DNA of 64,000 bases from an uncultured Aquitalea sp. (GCF_945957525.1 NZ_CAMFLA010000007.1:62001-126000); one strand, 5' to 3'; shown: positions 8,911 through 17,955, counted from the first letter of the stretch. Notes: generated by a model not told the origin, from the sequence alone. Numbers and translations: made by a program.

Positions 8911-10013
8911 TGTCTATGGATACCCTGGATTGCGTCGTGATCGGCGCGGGCGTCATCGGCCTCGCCATCGCCCGCGAACTAGCCTTGCGCGGCCGTGACG
9001 TCATGCTGGTGGAGACCGAGGCCGCCTTCGGCCAACATGCCAGCAGCCGCAACAGCGAAGTGTTGCACGCCGGCATCTATTACCCGCCCGACAGCCTGAA
9101 AGCCCGTCTCTGCGTGGCGGGTCGCCGCCGGCTGTACGACTATTGCGCCGCCCGCGCCATCCCGCACCGCCGGCTGGGCAAGCTGCTGGTAGCCAGCCAT
9201 GAGGACGACCTGCCGCGCCTGCAGGCTTTGCACGCCAACGCCGAGGCCAATGGCGTGGAGGATCTGCAATGGCTGGACGCCGCCGACGTCCGTCGGCTGG
9301 AACCGGCGCTGGCGAGCGCGGGCGCATTGCTGTCGCCGTCCACCGGCATCATCGACAGTCATGCGCTGATGCAAGCCCTGTTGGCGGACGCGGAAGCGCA
9401 CGGCGCTCAACTGGCGCTGCGCTCGCCGCTGGAAACCGGCGCGATAGACACCCACGGCGCGACTCTGCGCATTGCCGGCTGCGACATCCGCGCCCGGCTG
9501 GTGATCAATGCCGCCGGCTTCGGCGCACAAAGCGTGGCCGCCGCGCTGGCGGGCGTTCCACGTGAAACCATTCCGCCGCTGCGACTGGCGCGCGGCGTGT
9601 ATTTCAGCCTTGCCGGGCGCTCGCCCTTCACGCACTTGATCTATCCCTTGCCGGAGCCCGGCGGGCTGGGCACGCACCTGACGCTGGATCTCGGCGGCCA
9701 AGCGCGCTTCGGGCCGGACGTGGAATGGGTGGACAGCCTGGACTACCGGGTAGACCCGGCCCGCAGCCGCGCCTTTGAAACCAGCATTCGTCGCTGGTGG
9801 CCCGCGCTGCCCGACGGCGCGCTGCAAGCCGCCTATGCCGGCATCCGTCCCAAGTTGACCGGCCCGGGCGAACCGGACGCCGACTTCCAGCTACAAGACA
9901 TGGCCGCGCACGGTCTGCCGTCGCTGATCAACCTCTACGGCATCGAATCGCCCGGACTGACCAGCTGCCTCGCCCTGGCCGAGCTGGTGGCGGATACTGT
10001 GCAAGGCCGGTAA
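8910..10013 (+). CDS. LhgO-like FAD-dependent oxidoreductase (DAO family)
   Basis: 367 residues starting [19 protein letters not shown], overlapping the MocR stop by one base. The FAD-binding GxGxxG motif is at residues 10-15. The section [14 protein letters not shown] is characteristic of the L-2-hydroxyglutarate oxidase subgroup, as is [12 protein letters not shown] near the C terminus. The family oxidises 2-hydroxy acids, passing electrons to oxygen or quinones. The exact substrate is inferred. It contains one dispersed 11-mer (9026) and a parS-like half-matching palindrome (9554). Spaced 41 bp from the DUF4188 gene. Confidence 0.8.
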   Translation: MSMDTLDCVVIGAGVIGLAIARELALRGRDVMLVETEAAFGQHASSRNSEVLHAGIYYPPDSLKARLCVAGRRRLYDYCAARAIPHRRLGKLLVASHEDDLPRLQALHANAEANGVEDLQWLDAADVRRLEPALASAGALLSPSTGIIDSHALMQALLADAEAHGAQLALRSPLETGAIDTHGATLRIAGCDIRARLVINAAGFGAQSVAAALAGVPRETIPPLRLARGVYFSLAGRSPFTHLIYPLPEPGGLGTHLTLDLGGQARFGPDVEWVDSLDYRVDPARSRAFETSIRRWWPALPDGALQAAYAGIRPKLTGPGEPDADFQLQDMAAHGLPSLINLYGIESPGLTSCLALAELVADTVQGR

Positions 10014-10054
10014 GCGCCGGCCAGTCGCGCTGAACACAGAAGGAGCACCGCCGG

Positions 10055-10531
10055 ATGATCCACACTCAACGCATGTCCGCCGCGCTGCAAGGTGATTTCG
10101 TACTGTTTCTCATCGGCATGCGCATCAATAAACCGCTGCTTGCGCACAAATGGCTGCCCGTGATGCGGGCCATGCCCGGCATGATCGCCGAACTGACGCA
10201 CCAACCGCAGCGCGGACTGTTGCACGCCGAGATGTGGTTCGGCCGCACCACGCTGATGATGCAATACTGGCGCTCTCTGGATCAGCTGCTGGCCTACGCC
10301 GCTGACCGGCACAGCCGGCACCTGCCGGCCTGGCGCGACTTCAACCGCCGCATCGGCACGGACGGCTCGGTGGGCATCTGGCACGAAACCTATTGCGTCA
10401 GCGCTGGCCGCTACGAAAACATCTACGTCAACATGCCGCCTTTCGGGCTGGGCCGCGCCGGCGAACTCGCGCCGGTGGGTCCCGGCCGCCACAGCGCGCG
10501 GCAACGCTTGCACCCGGAGCCCGAGCAATGA
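10055..10531 (+). CDS. DUF4188 domain protein
   Basis: 158 residues with AAGGAG upstream. It matches what I know of DUF4188: an early FVLFLIGMRINKPL strand, a Trp-rich LHAEMWFGRTTLMMQYWRS core and a His-rich HSRHLPAW segment. The family is thought to have a dimeric alpha-beta barrel related to small monooxygenases, but no activity is established. The stop overlaps the start of the MOSC gene (ATGA), so the two proteins are likely produced together. Confidence 0.75.
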   Translation: MIHTQRMSAALQGDFVLFLIGMRINKPLLAHKWLPVMRAMPGMIAELTHQPQRGLLHAEMWFGRTTLMMQYWRSLDQLLAYAADRHSRHLPAWRDFNRRIGTDGSVGIWHETYCVSAGRYENIYVNMPPFGLGRAGELAPVGPGRHSARQRLHPEPEQ

Positions 10532-11121
10532 GCCCGTATTGTCGCATCCACGCCGTCTGCACCGCCAATGTCGCCCCCATGGACATCGACGGTCGCCGCA
10601 TCATGAGCGGCATCGCCAAAACCGCTGTCAGCCACTCAGCGCTACCGGCGCGCATTGCGGTGGGCAAGCTGGGACTGGCGGGCGACGAGCAGGCCGACCC
10701 CACCGTGCATGGCGGGCTGGCCAAAGCGGTATATGCCTATCCGCAGGAACACTACCCTTTCTGGGAAGACGCCTGCCGCCGGCACGGCGCCGCGCTGCCC
10801 CTGCCTTTGCCGCCCGGCGCGCTGGGCGAGAACCTGCTGATCAGCGGTCTGCTGGAGGGCGATGTCTGGGTGGGCGACCTGATCCGTTTCCCGGATTGCC
10901 TGCTGCGCGTCAGCGAGGCGCGCCAGCCTTGTTTCAAGTTTCAGGCGCGCATGGGCTTCCGTCTGGCGCCGAAACTGATGGCGCAAAGCGGCCATTGCGG
11001 CTTTTATCTGGCGGTGGAAACCCCAGGCACGCTGGGCGCGGGTGATGAAGGCGCGCTGGAACCCGGCCCCCGCCGGCAAGACCTGCCCGGCCTGTTCCGC
11101 CTGCGCATGCGCGGTCGCTGA
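10528..11121 (+). CDS. MOSC-domain protein (YiiM-like)
   Basis: 197 residues, translationally coupled to the DUF4188 gene through ATGA. MOSC features: DEQADPTVHGGLAKAVYAYP, then GENLLISGL, VWVGDLIRF, and the Cys of ARQPCFKF, which would bind molybdenum cofactor. YiiM-type proteins reduce N-hydroxylated bases such as 6-N-hydroxylaminopurine. Alternatives are other MOSC-dependent N-oxide reductions. A short gap of 82 bp leads to glpR. Confidence 0.82.
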   Translation: MSPYCRIHAVCTANVAPMDIDGRRIMSGIAKTAVSHSALPARIAVGKLGLAGDEQADPTVHGGLAKAVYAYPQEHYPFWEDACRRHGAALPLPLPPGALGENLLISGLLEGDVWVGDLIRFPDCLLRVSEARQPCFKFQARMGFRLAPKLMAQSGHCGFYLAVETPGTLGAGDEGALEPGPRRQDLPGLFRLRMRGR

Positions 11122-11203
11122 CATCGGCATATGGCAAGCGCGGCCGCTCATGTAGAATCAGTTGTCCGCTTTGCGCGCCCCCACCAACCAACTGCATACC
11201 GAC

Positions 11204-11968
11204 ATGATCATCCTCAACCATCGTCAGCAAGAACTCCTGGGCATTGTCCGCCGTGAAAGCTATGTGACGGTGGAAAAGCTGGCGGCCCATTTCGGCGTAA
11301 CGCACCAGACCATTCGCCGCGACATCTCGCTGATGGCCGAGCACCAGCTGCTGCAGCGCTACCATGGCGGGGCCAGTGTGTTGTCCAGCGTGGAAAACGT
11401 GGCCTACAACGCCCGTCAGGTGCTGTGCATCGAAGAAAAACGCCGCTTGGCGGCGCTGCTGGTGAAGCAAATTCCGGACAACGCCTCGCTGTTCATCAAT
11501 ATCGGCACCACCACCGAAGAAGTGGCCAAGGCGCTGCACCGGCATCGCGGCCTGCGCGTGATCACCAACAACCTGCATGTAGCCGACATGATGGCCGATT
11601 ACGCCGACTGCGAAGTGATTGTGCTGGGCGGCGTGCTGCGCAAGCGCGACCGCGGCGTCACCGGCGAAGCTACCGTGCAGCAAATCCGCCAGTTCAAGGT
11701 GGACTACGGCATCATCGGCATCTCCAGCATCGAGAGCGACGGCGTGCTGCGCGACTACGACTACCGCGAAGTACGCACCTCGGAAGCCATCATCCAGCAA
11801 TCGCGCCAGGTGATGCTGGCGGCCGACCACTCCAAATTCGGCCGGCCGGCGCTGGTGGAGCTGGGTCATCTTTCGCAAGTTCACGCGCTGTTCACCGACA
11901 AGCCGGTGCCGCCGGAAATGGAAGCCGTCATCGCCGAGGCGGGCACCGAACTCTTCGTGGCGGAATAA
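11204..11968 (+). CDS. glpR: Glycerol-3-phosphate regulon repressor (DeoR family)
   Basis: 254 residues from the ATG at 11204 (MIILNHRQQELL); an upstream TTG at 11162 is possible but would add residues not usual in the family. The DeoR helix-turn-helix is VEKLAAHFGVTHQTIRRDI (about 17-36), followed by QRYHGGAS. The sugar-phosphate-binding domain shows FINIGTTTEEVAKAL and MLAADHSKFGRPALV. Assignment to GlpR rests on this sequence plus glpD, glpF and glpK within 8 kb, whose promoters carry GlpR-type boxes. It is not in the same operon as those genes. Confidence 0.85.
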   Translation: MIILNHRQQELLGIVRRESYVTVEKLAAHFGVTHQTIRRDISLMAEHQLLQRYHGGASVLSSVENVAYNARQVLCIEEKRRLAALLVKQIPDNASLFINIGTTTEEVAKALHRHRGLRVITNNLHVADMMADYADCEVIVLGGVLRKRDRGVTGEATVQQIRQFKVDYGIIGISSIESDGVLRDYDYREVRTSEAIIQQSRQVMLAADHSKFGRPALVELGHLSQVHALFTDKPVPPEMEAVIAEAGTELFVAE

Positions 11969-12180
11969 GCGCCGCCAAGCAAAGTCCGTTGCACGGAGGA
12001 TGCAAAGTTGGCCAATACTGGCCGAGCGCGGCGTTCAAGCAGAAGGCGCAATGCGACGGCAGGCATTTGTCCGCCGCTGCAGGCACCGCGCAGCCGCAAA
12101 GCAATCTCCTCTCCGCCCTGCGGCAAACCCATGAGGCAACAGCGGAACCCGCCCTTGCCGACTATTCTCAAAGCCCTTAT

Positions 12181-12200
12181 GCCCGGCCCGCAGCCGGGCC
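12181..12200. other. GC-rich inverted repeat before the peroxiredoxin gene
   Basis: Arms GCCCGGC / GCCGGGC with a short spacer, 24 bp before the peroxiredoxin start. It has no T-run, so a terminator role is weak; a leader hairpin or partial terminator for glpR is possible. The surrounding 11969-12223 has no other recognisable gene. Confidence 0.4.
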
Positions 12201-12223
12201 AACTTGAATTCAGGAGACCGATC

Positions 12224-12772
12224 ATGCCGCTTTCCCGTCTGCTGCGCTTGCTGCCGCTGTGCGCGGCGCTGACCGCCCTGCCCGCCGCCGCCGCGCTGGT
12301 CAACGGCGCCATTGCGCCGGACTTCACCACCACCGCCGCCAAAGGCGGCGACAGCTTCCGTTTTTCCCTGTACGAAGCGCTGAAGCAAGGGCCGGTAATT
12401 CTCTATTTCTACCCGGCCGCCTTTACCAGCGGCTGCACGGTGGAAGCCCACCTGTTTGCCGAAGCCACCGATCGCTTCAAAGCGCTGGGGGCCACCGTCA
12501 TCGGCGTATCCAATGACAATATCGACACGCTCAAGCGCTTTTCCGTGTCCGAATGCCGCAGCAAGTTCGCCGTGGCCGCCGACGGCGACAAGGCCATCAT
12601 GAAAGCCTATGACGCGGTGATGGTGCCCGGCCTGGGCTACGCCAGCCGCACGTCTTACGTCATCACGCCCGATCACAAGGTGATTTACTCCTGGACGGCG
12701 CTGGACCCGAACCAGCACGTGGAAAACACCATGAAGGCGCTGGAAGCATGGAAAGCCGGCAAACAGCCCTGA
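12224..12772 (+). CDS. Exported peroxiredoxin (AhpC/TSA family)
   Basis: 182 residues with an AGGAG site. Residues 1-24 are a signal peptide (LLRLLPLCAALTALPAAAAL), so the enzyme should act in the periplasm. The thioredoxin fold carries the peroxidatic Cys71 in YFYPAAFTSGCT; the family motif PxxxTxxC is met. Cys111 (SVSECRSKF) is a possible resolving cysteine, as in BCP-like members. It would reduce hydrogen peroxide or alkyl hydroperoxides. Single gene; no electron donor adjacent. Confidence 0.85.
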   Translation: MPLSRLLRLLPLCAALTALPAAAALVNGAIAPDFTTTAAKGGDSFRFSLYEALKQGPVILYFYPAAFTSGCTVEAHLFAEATDRFKALGATVIGVSNDNIDTLKRFSVSECRSKFAVAADGDKAIMKAYDAVMVPGLGYASRTSYVITPDHKVIYSWTALDPNQHVENTMKALEAWKAGKQP

Positions 12773-12843
12773 TCAACCGGCCCGGTTCCGCTGCGTACAA
12801 AGCCGCTTGACTTCGAGCGCACTCGAAGCCGCACCCTGACGCC

Positions 12844-13644
12844 ATGGACACTCTTCTCAGCATCCGCGAGACAGCCGCCCGCACCGGTCTTACCGTGCAC
12901 ACGCTGCGCTATTACGAGGACATCGGTCTGATCGACCCGGTGCCGCGCAATGCCGGCGGGCAACGGCGCTACCGTCAGGCCGACCTCGACTGGATCGCCT
13001 TCCTGCTGCGCCTGAAAGCCACCGGCATGCCTATCCGGCACATGCAGGCTTACGCCGCGCTGCGGCGCGAAGGCAGCACGCTGGCCAGTGTCCTGGCGCG
13101 TCGGCGGCTGCTGGAAAGCCATACCGACGAGCTGGAAAGGCAATGGGCCGAGCTCGCCGACCATCTCGATCTGCTGCGCAGCAAGATCGCCCTGTACCGG
13201 GAGATGGAAGCCGCTCTTGCCTCCCCGAGCACAAGCGACAAGGAGCCGCAGCATGACCCCCCCCCCCGCTACCAACAGGGCCTGGCCCGACTGCATGAAG
13301 TGGACGGCGAGGCCGGCCAGCGCGTCATCGACAGCCTGGCCGACATCGCGCCGGATCTGGCGCGCTACATCATCGAGTTCGGTTTTGGCGATGTGTATTC
13401 CCGTCCCGGCCTCAGCCTGCCGCAGCGCGAGCTGGCCACCATCGCCGCGCTCACCGCGCTGGGCAACGCCGCGCCGCAACTGAAAGTGCATCTGCACGCC
13501 GCCCTCAATGTGGGGCTCAGCCGCCGGGAGATCACTGAAACCATCTTGCAGATGGCGGTGTACGCCGGCTTCCCCGCCGCGCTCAACGGCATGTTCGCCG
13601 CCAAGGAGGTGTTTGCCGAACACGACGCCCGCACGGCGGCCTAG
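12844..13644 (+). CDS. MerR regulator fused in frame to a carboxymuconolactone decarboxylase-like domain
   Basis: 266 residues as the sequence stands. Residues 1-70 are a MerR DNA-binding region ([25 protein letters not shown]), followed by a helical dimerisation section; residues 145-266 are a CMD fold ([40 protein letters not shown]) without the AhpD CxxC. The junction holds 11 consecutive C bases at 13257-13267, and an AAGGAG plus ATG (13253) immediately precede it. With 9 or 12 Cs the MerR frame stops at a nearby TGA and the CMD protein starts at that ATG with Pro-rich start. So this may be two genes joined by tract-length change, by sequencing error, or a true fusion. Confidence 0.75.
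   Translation: MDTLLSIRETAARTGLTVHTLRYYEDIGLIDPVPRNAGGQRRYRQADLDWIAFLLRLKATGMPIRHMQAYAALRREGSTLASVLARRRLLESHTDELERQWAELADHLDLLRSKIALYREMEAALASPSTSDKEPQHDPPPRYQQGLARLHEVDGEAGQRVIDSLADIAPDLARYIIEFGFGDVYSRPGLSLPQRELATIAALTALGNAAPQLKVHLHAALNVGLSRREITETILQMAVYAGFPAALNGMFAAKEVFAEHDARTAA
13257..13267 (+). repeat. C11 homopolymer tract at the MerR/CMD junction
   Basis: Eleven Cs directly after an ATG that has its own AAGGAG. Tract length decides the reading frame across the junction: 11 gives the fusion, 9 or 12 give two overlapping genes, 10 gives neither. Confidence 0.85.
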
Positions 13645-13658
13645 CCGCGCGGATCACC

Positions 13659-13682
13659 GTCCCGCGCCAAGCGGCGCGGGAC
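13659..13682. other. GC-rich hairpin between convergent genes
   Basis: Arms GTCCCGCGCC / GGCGCGGGAC around an AAGC loop. There is no T-run on either side, but its place between converging genes suggests a transcription-end hairpin. Confidence 0.5.
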
Positions 13683-13689
13683 TGCCGCC

Positions 13690-13700
13690 CTTCGGCCAAC
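13690..13700 (+). repeat. Dispersed 11-mer, copy between the MerR/CMD and EamA genes
   Basis: Exact CTTCGGCCAAC extended by CTT, eight bases beyond the intergenic hairpin. Confidence 0.85.
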
Positions 13701-13706
13701 CTTGCC

Positions 13707-14591
13707 TCAAGCCGCCCGCGCCGGGTTGCGCGCCAGCCCCGTCAGCAGTGCGCCGCCAACAATCAGCAAGCAGGCCAGCAGCAAGCTCAGACTGGCCGTC
13801 GTTTCTCCCATCAAGCACAGCGACAGGGTAGAAATCAGCGGCGCTGCGTAAGCCAGCACGCCCAGCAAGGGCAGATTGCCGCGCTTGACCCCCACATCCC
13901 AACAATAGAAAGCCACGCCCACCGGCCCCAGGCCCAGGGCCAGCACGCCCAGCCACTGGCCTGCGCCATCCGGCCAGACGGTCTTCTCCCAAAGCAGATG
14001 GCAAAACAGCCCCAGCAAGGCCGTGACGGCACAAAATCCGCCAGTGGCCTCGGAAGGAGCCGCCGCTGTCAGACGGCTGAGCACGGAATACACCGACCAG
14101 ATCAGCGCGCAAGCCACCGCTAGCACATAACCCGACAGATAGCGCGCGTCAAAACCGCCCTGGCCGCCACGCAACAACAACCAGCAACCGGCCAGCGCAG
14201 ACAGCGCGCCGGCCACATGCGCGCCACGCAGGGCATGGCCGGGCAAGCAGGAAGACAACAGCACGATGAGCAAGGGCCAGAGATAAGCCAGCAAGCTGAC
14301 TTCCACCGCCGGCGCCTGCCGCATGGCGAGGAAATAACAGAAGTGATAGCCAAACAGGCCGCCTATGCCCAGCAGCCACACGCGGGCAGGCAATTGACGG
14401 CACGCCGCCAGCGAAGCCGGCCGCCGCACCCAGCCGCTGGCAGTCACCAGAAAACCGATGGCGAAGGTCATGGCCAGCAACTGAAAAGGCGGCACGGCCT
14501 TGCCGGCCAAGCGGGTCAGCGGCGCCAGCAAGCCCCAATTGAGAATGGCCGCCGCGCCGATCAGCGTGGCAGTGCGAGAGGAAAGCGACAT
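13707..14591 (-). CDS. EamA-family (DMT) exporter
   Basis: 294 residues from the ATG at 14591 (MSLSSRTATLIG), with AGGAAC upstream. About ten transmembrane helices arranged as two EamA repeats: helix starts include AAILNWGLLAPLTRLAG, FGYHFCYFLAMRQAP, VSLLAYLWPLLIVLLSS, and the second-repeat TGGFCAVTALLGLF, LALGLGPVGVAFYCWDVGVKRGNLPLLG. Drug/metabolite transporters of this kind export amino acids or small metabolites; substrate unknown. The divergent AraC gene 44 bp upstream on the same strand may regulate it or co-transcribe with it. Confidence 0.85.
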   Translation of the reverse strand: MSLSSRTATLIGAAAILNWGLLAPLTRLAGKAVPPFQLLAMTFAIGFLVTASGWVRRPASLAACRQLPARVWLLGIGGLFGYHFCYFLAMRQAPAVEVSLLAYLWPLLIVLLSSCLPGHALRGAHVAGALSALAGCWLLLRGGQGGFDARYLSGYVLAVACALIWSVYSVLSRLTAAAPSEATGGFCAVTALLGLFCHLLWEKTVWPDGAGQWLGVLALGLGPVGVAFYCWDVGVKRGNLPLLGVLAYAAPLISTLSLCLMGETTASLSLLLACLLIVGGALLTGLARNPARAA

Positions 14592-14635
14592 GGATGTTCC
14601 TGCGGCAAAACCCCAGTGTCGCGGGAAAAACGGGC

Positions 14636-15385
14636 TCAGTCTTTGTCGATCCGGCGCTCTGTTTTGCCGTGCCGGCGATAGTGGGTGGGGCTTTGCCCGG
14701 TATGGCGGGCAAAGCGGTCGCTGAAGGCGGCCAGGCTGCCGTAGCCGCAAGCCTCGGCCACTTGCTGCACCGGCAGACGGGTGCTTTCCAGCAGGCGGCG
14801 CGCCTTGTCCATGCGCAGGTTTTGCAGATACTGGCCGGGCGACACGCCCAGTTGCCGACGGAACAATTCGCTGAGCTGCCGCGGACTCAAATGCACGTCG
14901 CGGGCCAAATCGGCCAGCTTGCAGTCTTCGGCCAACCTTGCCTCCAGCCAGGCGCAAGCCCGCCGCAAGCGCGGGTCCGGCGCGGCATCGCCGCCGGGTA
15001 GAAGCTGCAGCAGCAAGGCCAACATGCTCAGCTGACAAGCGGGCGTTGCGGTCTGGCCGGCCATGTCGCGCAGAAAAACCAGATAGCTTTGCAGCGGCGG
15101 CGACAGCGGGCGAAATGGCGCGGCCGCCAGCCAGGCGCCGCTCATGGACAGCGGCACGTCGGCTACCAGAAAACGGTTGTCGCCGCTGGCGGCAAAGCCG
15201 TGGCTGGCGCCCGCCTCAATGACGGCAAGACTGCCGGCGTCCACCCGGCCGCCGCGCCCGTCCACCTCCAGCTCCAGACAGCCCCGCACCGGCAACACCA
15301 GCTGATGGTGATCATGCTGGTGGCTGTGACATTCGCCGGGATAGCTGCGCAAGCTGAGCCCGGGCTGGAGGAGCGGAGCGGTCAT
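14636..15385 (-). CDS. AraC-family regulator with N-terminal cupin
   Basis: 249 residues from the ATG at 15385. N-terminal cupin sensor (CHSHQHDHHQLVLPVRG, LAVIEAGASHGFAASGDN) about residues 15-90; C-terminal double helix-turn-helix about 150-249 (LADLARDVHLSPRQLSELFRRQLGVSPGQYL, VQQVAEACGYGSLAAFSDRFARHTGQSPTHYRR). Lies upstream of and in line with the EamA exporter gene, its probable target. The start has no strong ribosome site. One dispersed 11-mer lies at 14926. Confidence 0.85.
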   Translation of the reverse strand: MTAPLLQPGLSLRSYPGECHSHQHDHHQLVLPVRGCLELEVDGRGGRVDAGSLAVIEAGASHGFAASGDNRFLVADVPLSMSGAWLAAAPFRPLSPPLQSYLVFLRDMAGQTATPACQLSMLALLLQLLPGGDAAPDPRLRRACAWLEARLAEDCKLADLARDVHLSPRQLSELFRRQLGVSPGQYLQNLRMDKARRLLESTRLPVQQVAEACGYGSLAAFSDRFARHTGQSPTHYRRHGKTERRIDKD

Positions 15386-15409
15386 GGCGCGATGATAGCC
15401 GGAAAAACC

Positions 15410-15446
15410 GGCAAAAAAATGCCCCGCCGGGGGATGGCGGGGCAAA
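15410..15446 (-). terminator. Terminator after glpD
   Basis: On the minus strand, arms GCCCCGCC / GGCGGGGC with a short loop are followed by a seven-T run. It separates glpD from the AraC gene. Confidence 0.85.
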
Positions 15447-15469
15447 TGGAGCGACAATGCAACAACAAA

Positions 15470-16996
15470 TCAGGCAGCGCGGCCGGCGGCCTTCTCCAGC
15501 AGGAGGCGCGGGCCGCCGCCGCGATATTCCGCAATCCAGTCGTCCAGCACGCTTTGCGCATGCGCCGGCAAGTGCAGTTTGAGCTTGCTGCGCCGCCAGA
15601 GGATATCCTCGGCGCGGGTGGCCCATTCCTGATCCACCAGATAGCTCAATTCGGCTTCATACACGCCGGGCAACACTTCACGGCCCATCTGGTCCAGCCC
15701 GGTGGCGCTGCCGATCAGGGTGTCCAGGCGAGTGCCGTAGGCGCGGGCGTAACGTGTCAACAGCGCCGCAGGCATCCAGGGGAAACGCTGGCGACGCACA
15801 TTCAGGAAGCGTTCGAAACTGTCCATATCGCCGCCGGGCAAGGCTTCCTGCGCGGTGCCGCTGGGCTTGTTGTTGCCCAGCAGCGGCGCCAGGCGATCCA
15901 CCGCCTCTTCGGCCAACTTGCGGAAGGTGGTGATCTTGCCGCCAAACACCGACAACATGGGCGCGCCTTGCGCATCCAGCTCCAGCGAGTAATCACGGGT
16001 AACGCTGGCGGCGCTGGCGGCTTCGTCGTCCAGTAGCGGACGCACGCCGGAATAGGTGCTCACCACATCGGCCGGGCTGATGCTGCCCTTGAAATAGCGG
16101 TTGGCCATCTGGCACAGATAGGCGATTTCATCGCCGTCTATCGCCACCTGACCGGGGTCGCCGTGGTATTCGATGTCAGTGGTGCCGATCAGGGTGAAAT
16201 CCTGCTCGTAGGGAATGGCGAAAATGATGCGCTTGTCCGGGTTCTGGAAGATGTAGGCATAAGGGTGGTCAAACAGCTTCTTCACCACGATGTGGCTGCC
16301 CTTCACCAGCCGCACCGATTTGGGAGACGGCAAGCCCAGCGTGTCCTTGAGCAGGCTCTCCACCCACGGGCCGGCGGCGTTCACTACGGCGCAGGCGCGT
16401 ACTTCTTCACGCTCCCCGCCCGCTTTCTCCAGCGTGCACACCCAGTGCTCGCCGTCGCGCCGCGCCGCCACACAGGCCGTGCGCGTAGCAATGCGCGCGC
16501 CATGCTCGGCCGCGGACATGGCGTTGAGCACCACCAGCCGGGCGTCTTGCACCCAGCCGTCCGAATAGACGAAACCACGTCGGAAGTCCGCCTTCAGCGG
16601 GCCGCCGGCCGGATGGCTGGCAAAGCTGACGGTTTCCGAGCCGGGCAGAATCTCGCGCCGCGCCAGATGATCGTAGAGAAACAGACCGCAGCGGATCATC
16701 CACTCCGGACGCTGGCTCTTGTCGTGCGGCATGACAAAGCGCAGCGGCCAGATGATGTGCGGCGCGGCTTTCAGCAGCACTTCCCGCTCCTGCAGCGCTT
16801 TGCGCACCAGGCCGAACTCGTAGTACTCCAGATAGCGCAAGCCGCCATGAATCAGCTTGGTGCTGGCCGAAGAAGTGTGCGAGGCCAGGTCGTCCTTCTC
16901 GCACAGCATGACCGACAAGCCGCGGCCGGCCGCGTCGCGGGCAATGCCCGCGCCGTTGATGCCGCCGCCTATCACCAGGAGATCGTAGAGTTTCAC
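15470..16996 (-). CDS. glpD: Aerobic glycerol-3-phosphate dehydrogenase
   Basis: 508 residues from a GTG at 16996. FAD-binding motif DLLVIGGGINGAGIARDAAGRG (residues 5-26), then HTSSASTKLIHGGLRYLE, typical of GlpD. Further conserved parts are VRLVKGSHIVVKK and FGGKITTFRKLAEE. It oxidises sn-glycerol-3-phosphate to dihydroxyacetone phosphate and passes electrons to quinone at the inner membrane. Length is as expected for E. coli-type GlpD. Three boxes matching the GlpR half-site lie upstream. One 11-mer copy at 15907. Confidence 0.95.
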   Translation of the reverse strand: MKLYDLLVIGGGINGAGIARDAAGRGLSVMLCEKDDLASHTSSASTKLIHGGLRYLEYYEFGLVRKALQEREVLLKAAPHIIWPLRFVMPHDKSQRPEWMIRCGLFLYDHLARREILPGSETVSFASHPAGGPLKADFRRGFVYSDGWVQDARLVVLNAMSAAEHGARIATRTACVAARRDGEHWVCTLEKAGGEREEVRACAVVNAAGPWVESLLKDTLGLPSPKSVRLVKGSHIVVKKLFDHPYAYIFQNPDKRIIFAIPYEQDFTLIGTTDIEYHGDPGQVAIDGDEIAYLCQMANRYFKGSISPADVVSTYSGVRPLLDDEAASAASVTRDYSLELDAQGAPMLSVFGGKITTFRKLAEEAVDRLAPLLGNNKPSGTAQEALPGGDMDSFERFLNVRRQRFPWMPAALLTRYARAYGTRLDTLIGSATGLDQMGREVLPGVYEAELSYLVDQEWATRAEDILWRRSKLKLHLPAHAQSVLDDWIAEYRGGGPRLLLEKAAGRAA

Positions 16997-17083
16997 TGCT
17001 GTCGCCTTTCCATTGCCTGCCGCGCGCGGGCGGCGTGGTACATGCCATGAGCTTAGTCAAAGCCCAACATCAATTCAACATTT

Positions 17084-17146
17084 TATGTTCGTTTATTTTC
17101 GTTTTATGCACTGCAACGTGGGTTTTTGCCACATTAAATTTTCGTT
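17084..17146. promoter_or_regulatory. GlpR-type boxes upstream of glpD
   Basis: The E. coli GlpR half-site consensus WATKYTCGWW is matched exactly three times: TATGTTCGTT (17084-17093), TATTTTCGTT (17094-17103, directly adjacent) and AATTTTCGTT (17137-17146), all in the same orientation. They lie 88-150 bases upstream of glpD in an AT-rich stretch that contrasts with surrounding DNA. Confidence 0.7.
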
Positions 17147-17173
17147 ATTCCGCGATACGCGTAAGCAAGACGT

Positions 17174-17197
17174 AAAAAAAGCCACCCGAAGGTGGCT
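17174..17197 (-). terminator. Terminator after glpF
   Basis: On the minus strand, AGCCACC - TTCG - GGTGGCT followed by a seven-T run. A second GC-rich hairpin (17202-17220) precedes it. Confidence 0.9.
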
Positions 17198-17233
17198 GCC
17201 GGCCCCGCCGGAGCGGGGCTACCAGGAGCAAAC

Positions 17234-17938
17234 TTACAGATTGGTATAGATCAGCGCCGCCAGCGTGCCGCCCAGCAAAGAGCCCACCACCGGCACCCAG
17301 CTGTAGCCCCAGTCGCTGCCGCCCTTGCCCGGGATGGGCAACAGTGCGTGCATGATGCGCGGCGCCAGGTCGCGCGCCGGGCTCATGGCGTAACCGGTGG
17401 TGCCGCCCAGCGACACGCCGATGCCCAGCACCAGCAAGGCCACCGGCAAGGCGTCCATCGCGCCCAGCGACAGCTTGGGCGCCACCATGCTGAGAATGGC
17501 GAACACCAGCACGAATGTGGCCAGCACTTCGGACAAGAGATTGCCCGGCAGACTGCGGATGGCCGGCCCGGTGCAGAAGGTGGCCAGCTTGAGTCCCGCA
17601 TCGTCGGTGGTTTCATAATGCTGGCGGTACATCAGCCATACCAAGAAGGCGCCGGCCATGCCGCCCAGCATTTGCGCCAGCACATAGCCCGGCACCTTGC
17701 TCCAGGCAAACTTGCCGGCTACCGCCAGCGCCACGGACACCGCCGGGTTCAGGTGCGCGCCGCTGATGGCGGCCACGCTGAACACGCCGACAAACACCGC
17801 CATGGCCCAGCCGAAAGCGATGACGATCAGACCGCTATTGTGGCCCTTGGTGTTTTTCAACAGCACATTGGCGACAACGCCATTGCCCAACAGCACCAGC
17901 AAAGCAGTGCCGATGAACTCTCCAAAAAGGGGATTCAT
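17234..17938 (-). CDS. glpF: Glycerol facilitator (aquaglyceroporin)
   Basis: 234 residues with six transmembrane helices plus two re-entrant loops. First pore motif is HLNPAVSVALA; the second reads AMSPARDLAPR, so the usual Asn of the NPA box is Ser. The codon is AGC on the coding strand. The rest of the second loop (ARD, PR) is intact, including the Arg of the selectivity filter. It should pass glycerol through the inner membrane. Transcribed after glpK, the reverse of the common glpF-glpK order, across a 98-bp gap with large hairpins. Confidence 0.92.
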   Translation of the reverse strand: MNPLFGEFIGTALLVLLGNGVVANVLLKNTKGHNSGLIVIAFGWAMAVFVGVFSVAAISGAHLNPAVSVALAVAGKFAWSKVPGYVLAQMLGGMAGAFLVWLMYRQHYETTDDAGLKLATFCTGPAIRSLPGNLLSEVLATFVLVFAILSMVAPKLSLGAMDALPVALLVLGIGVSLGGTTGYAMSPARDLAPRIMHALLPIPGKGGSDWGYSWVPVVGSLLGGTLAALIYTNL

Positions 17939-17955
17939 TTTTGTTTCTCCGGGAC

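Noticed and set aside
11162-11203. Upstream TTG as the glpR start
   Set aside because: Adds 14 residues not typical of GlpR; ATG at 11204 gives the expected N terminus, although its ribosome site is weak.
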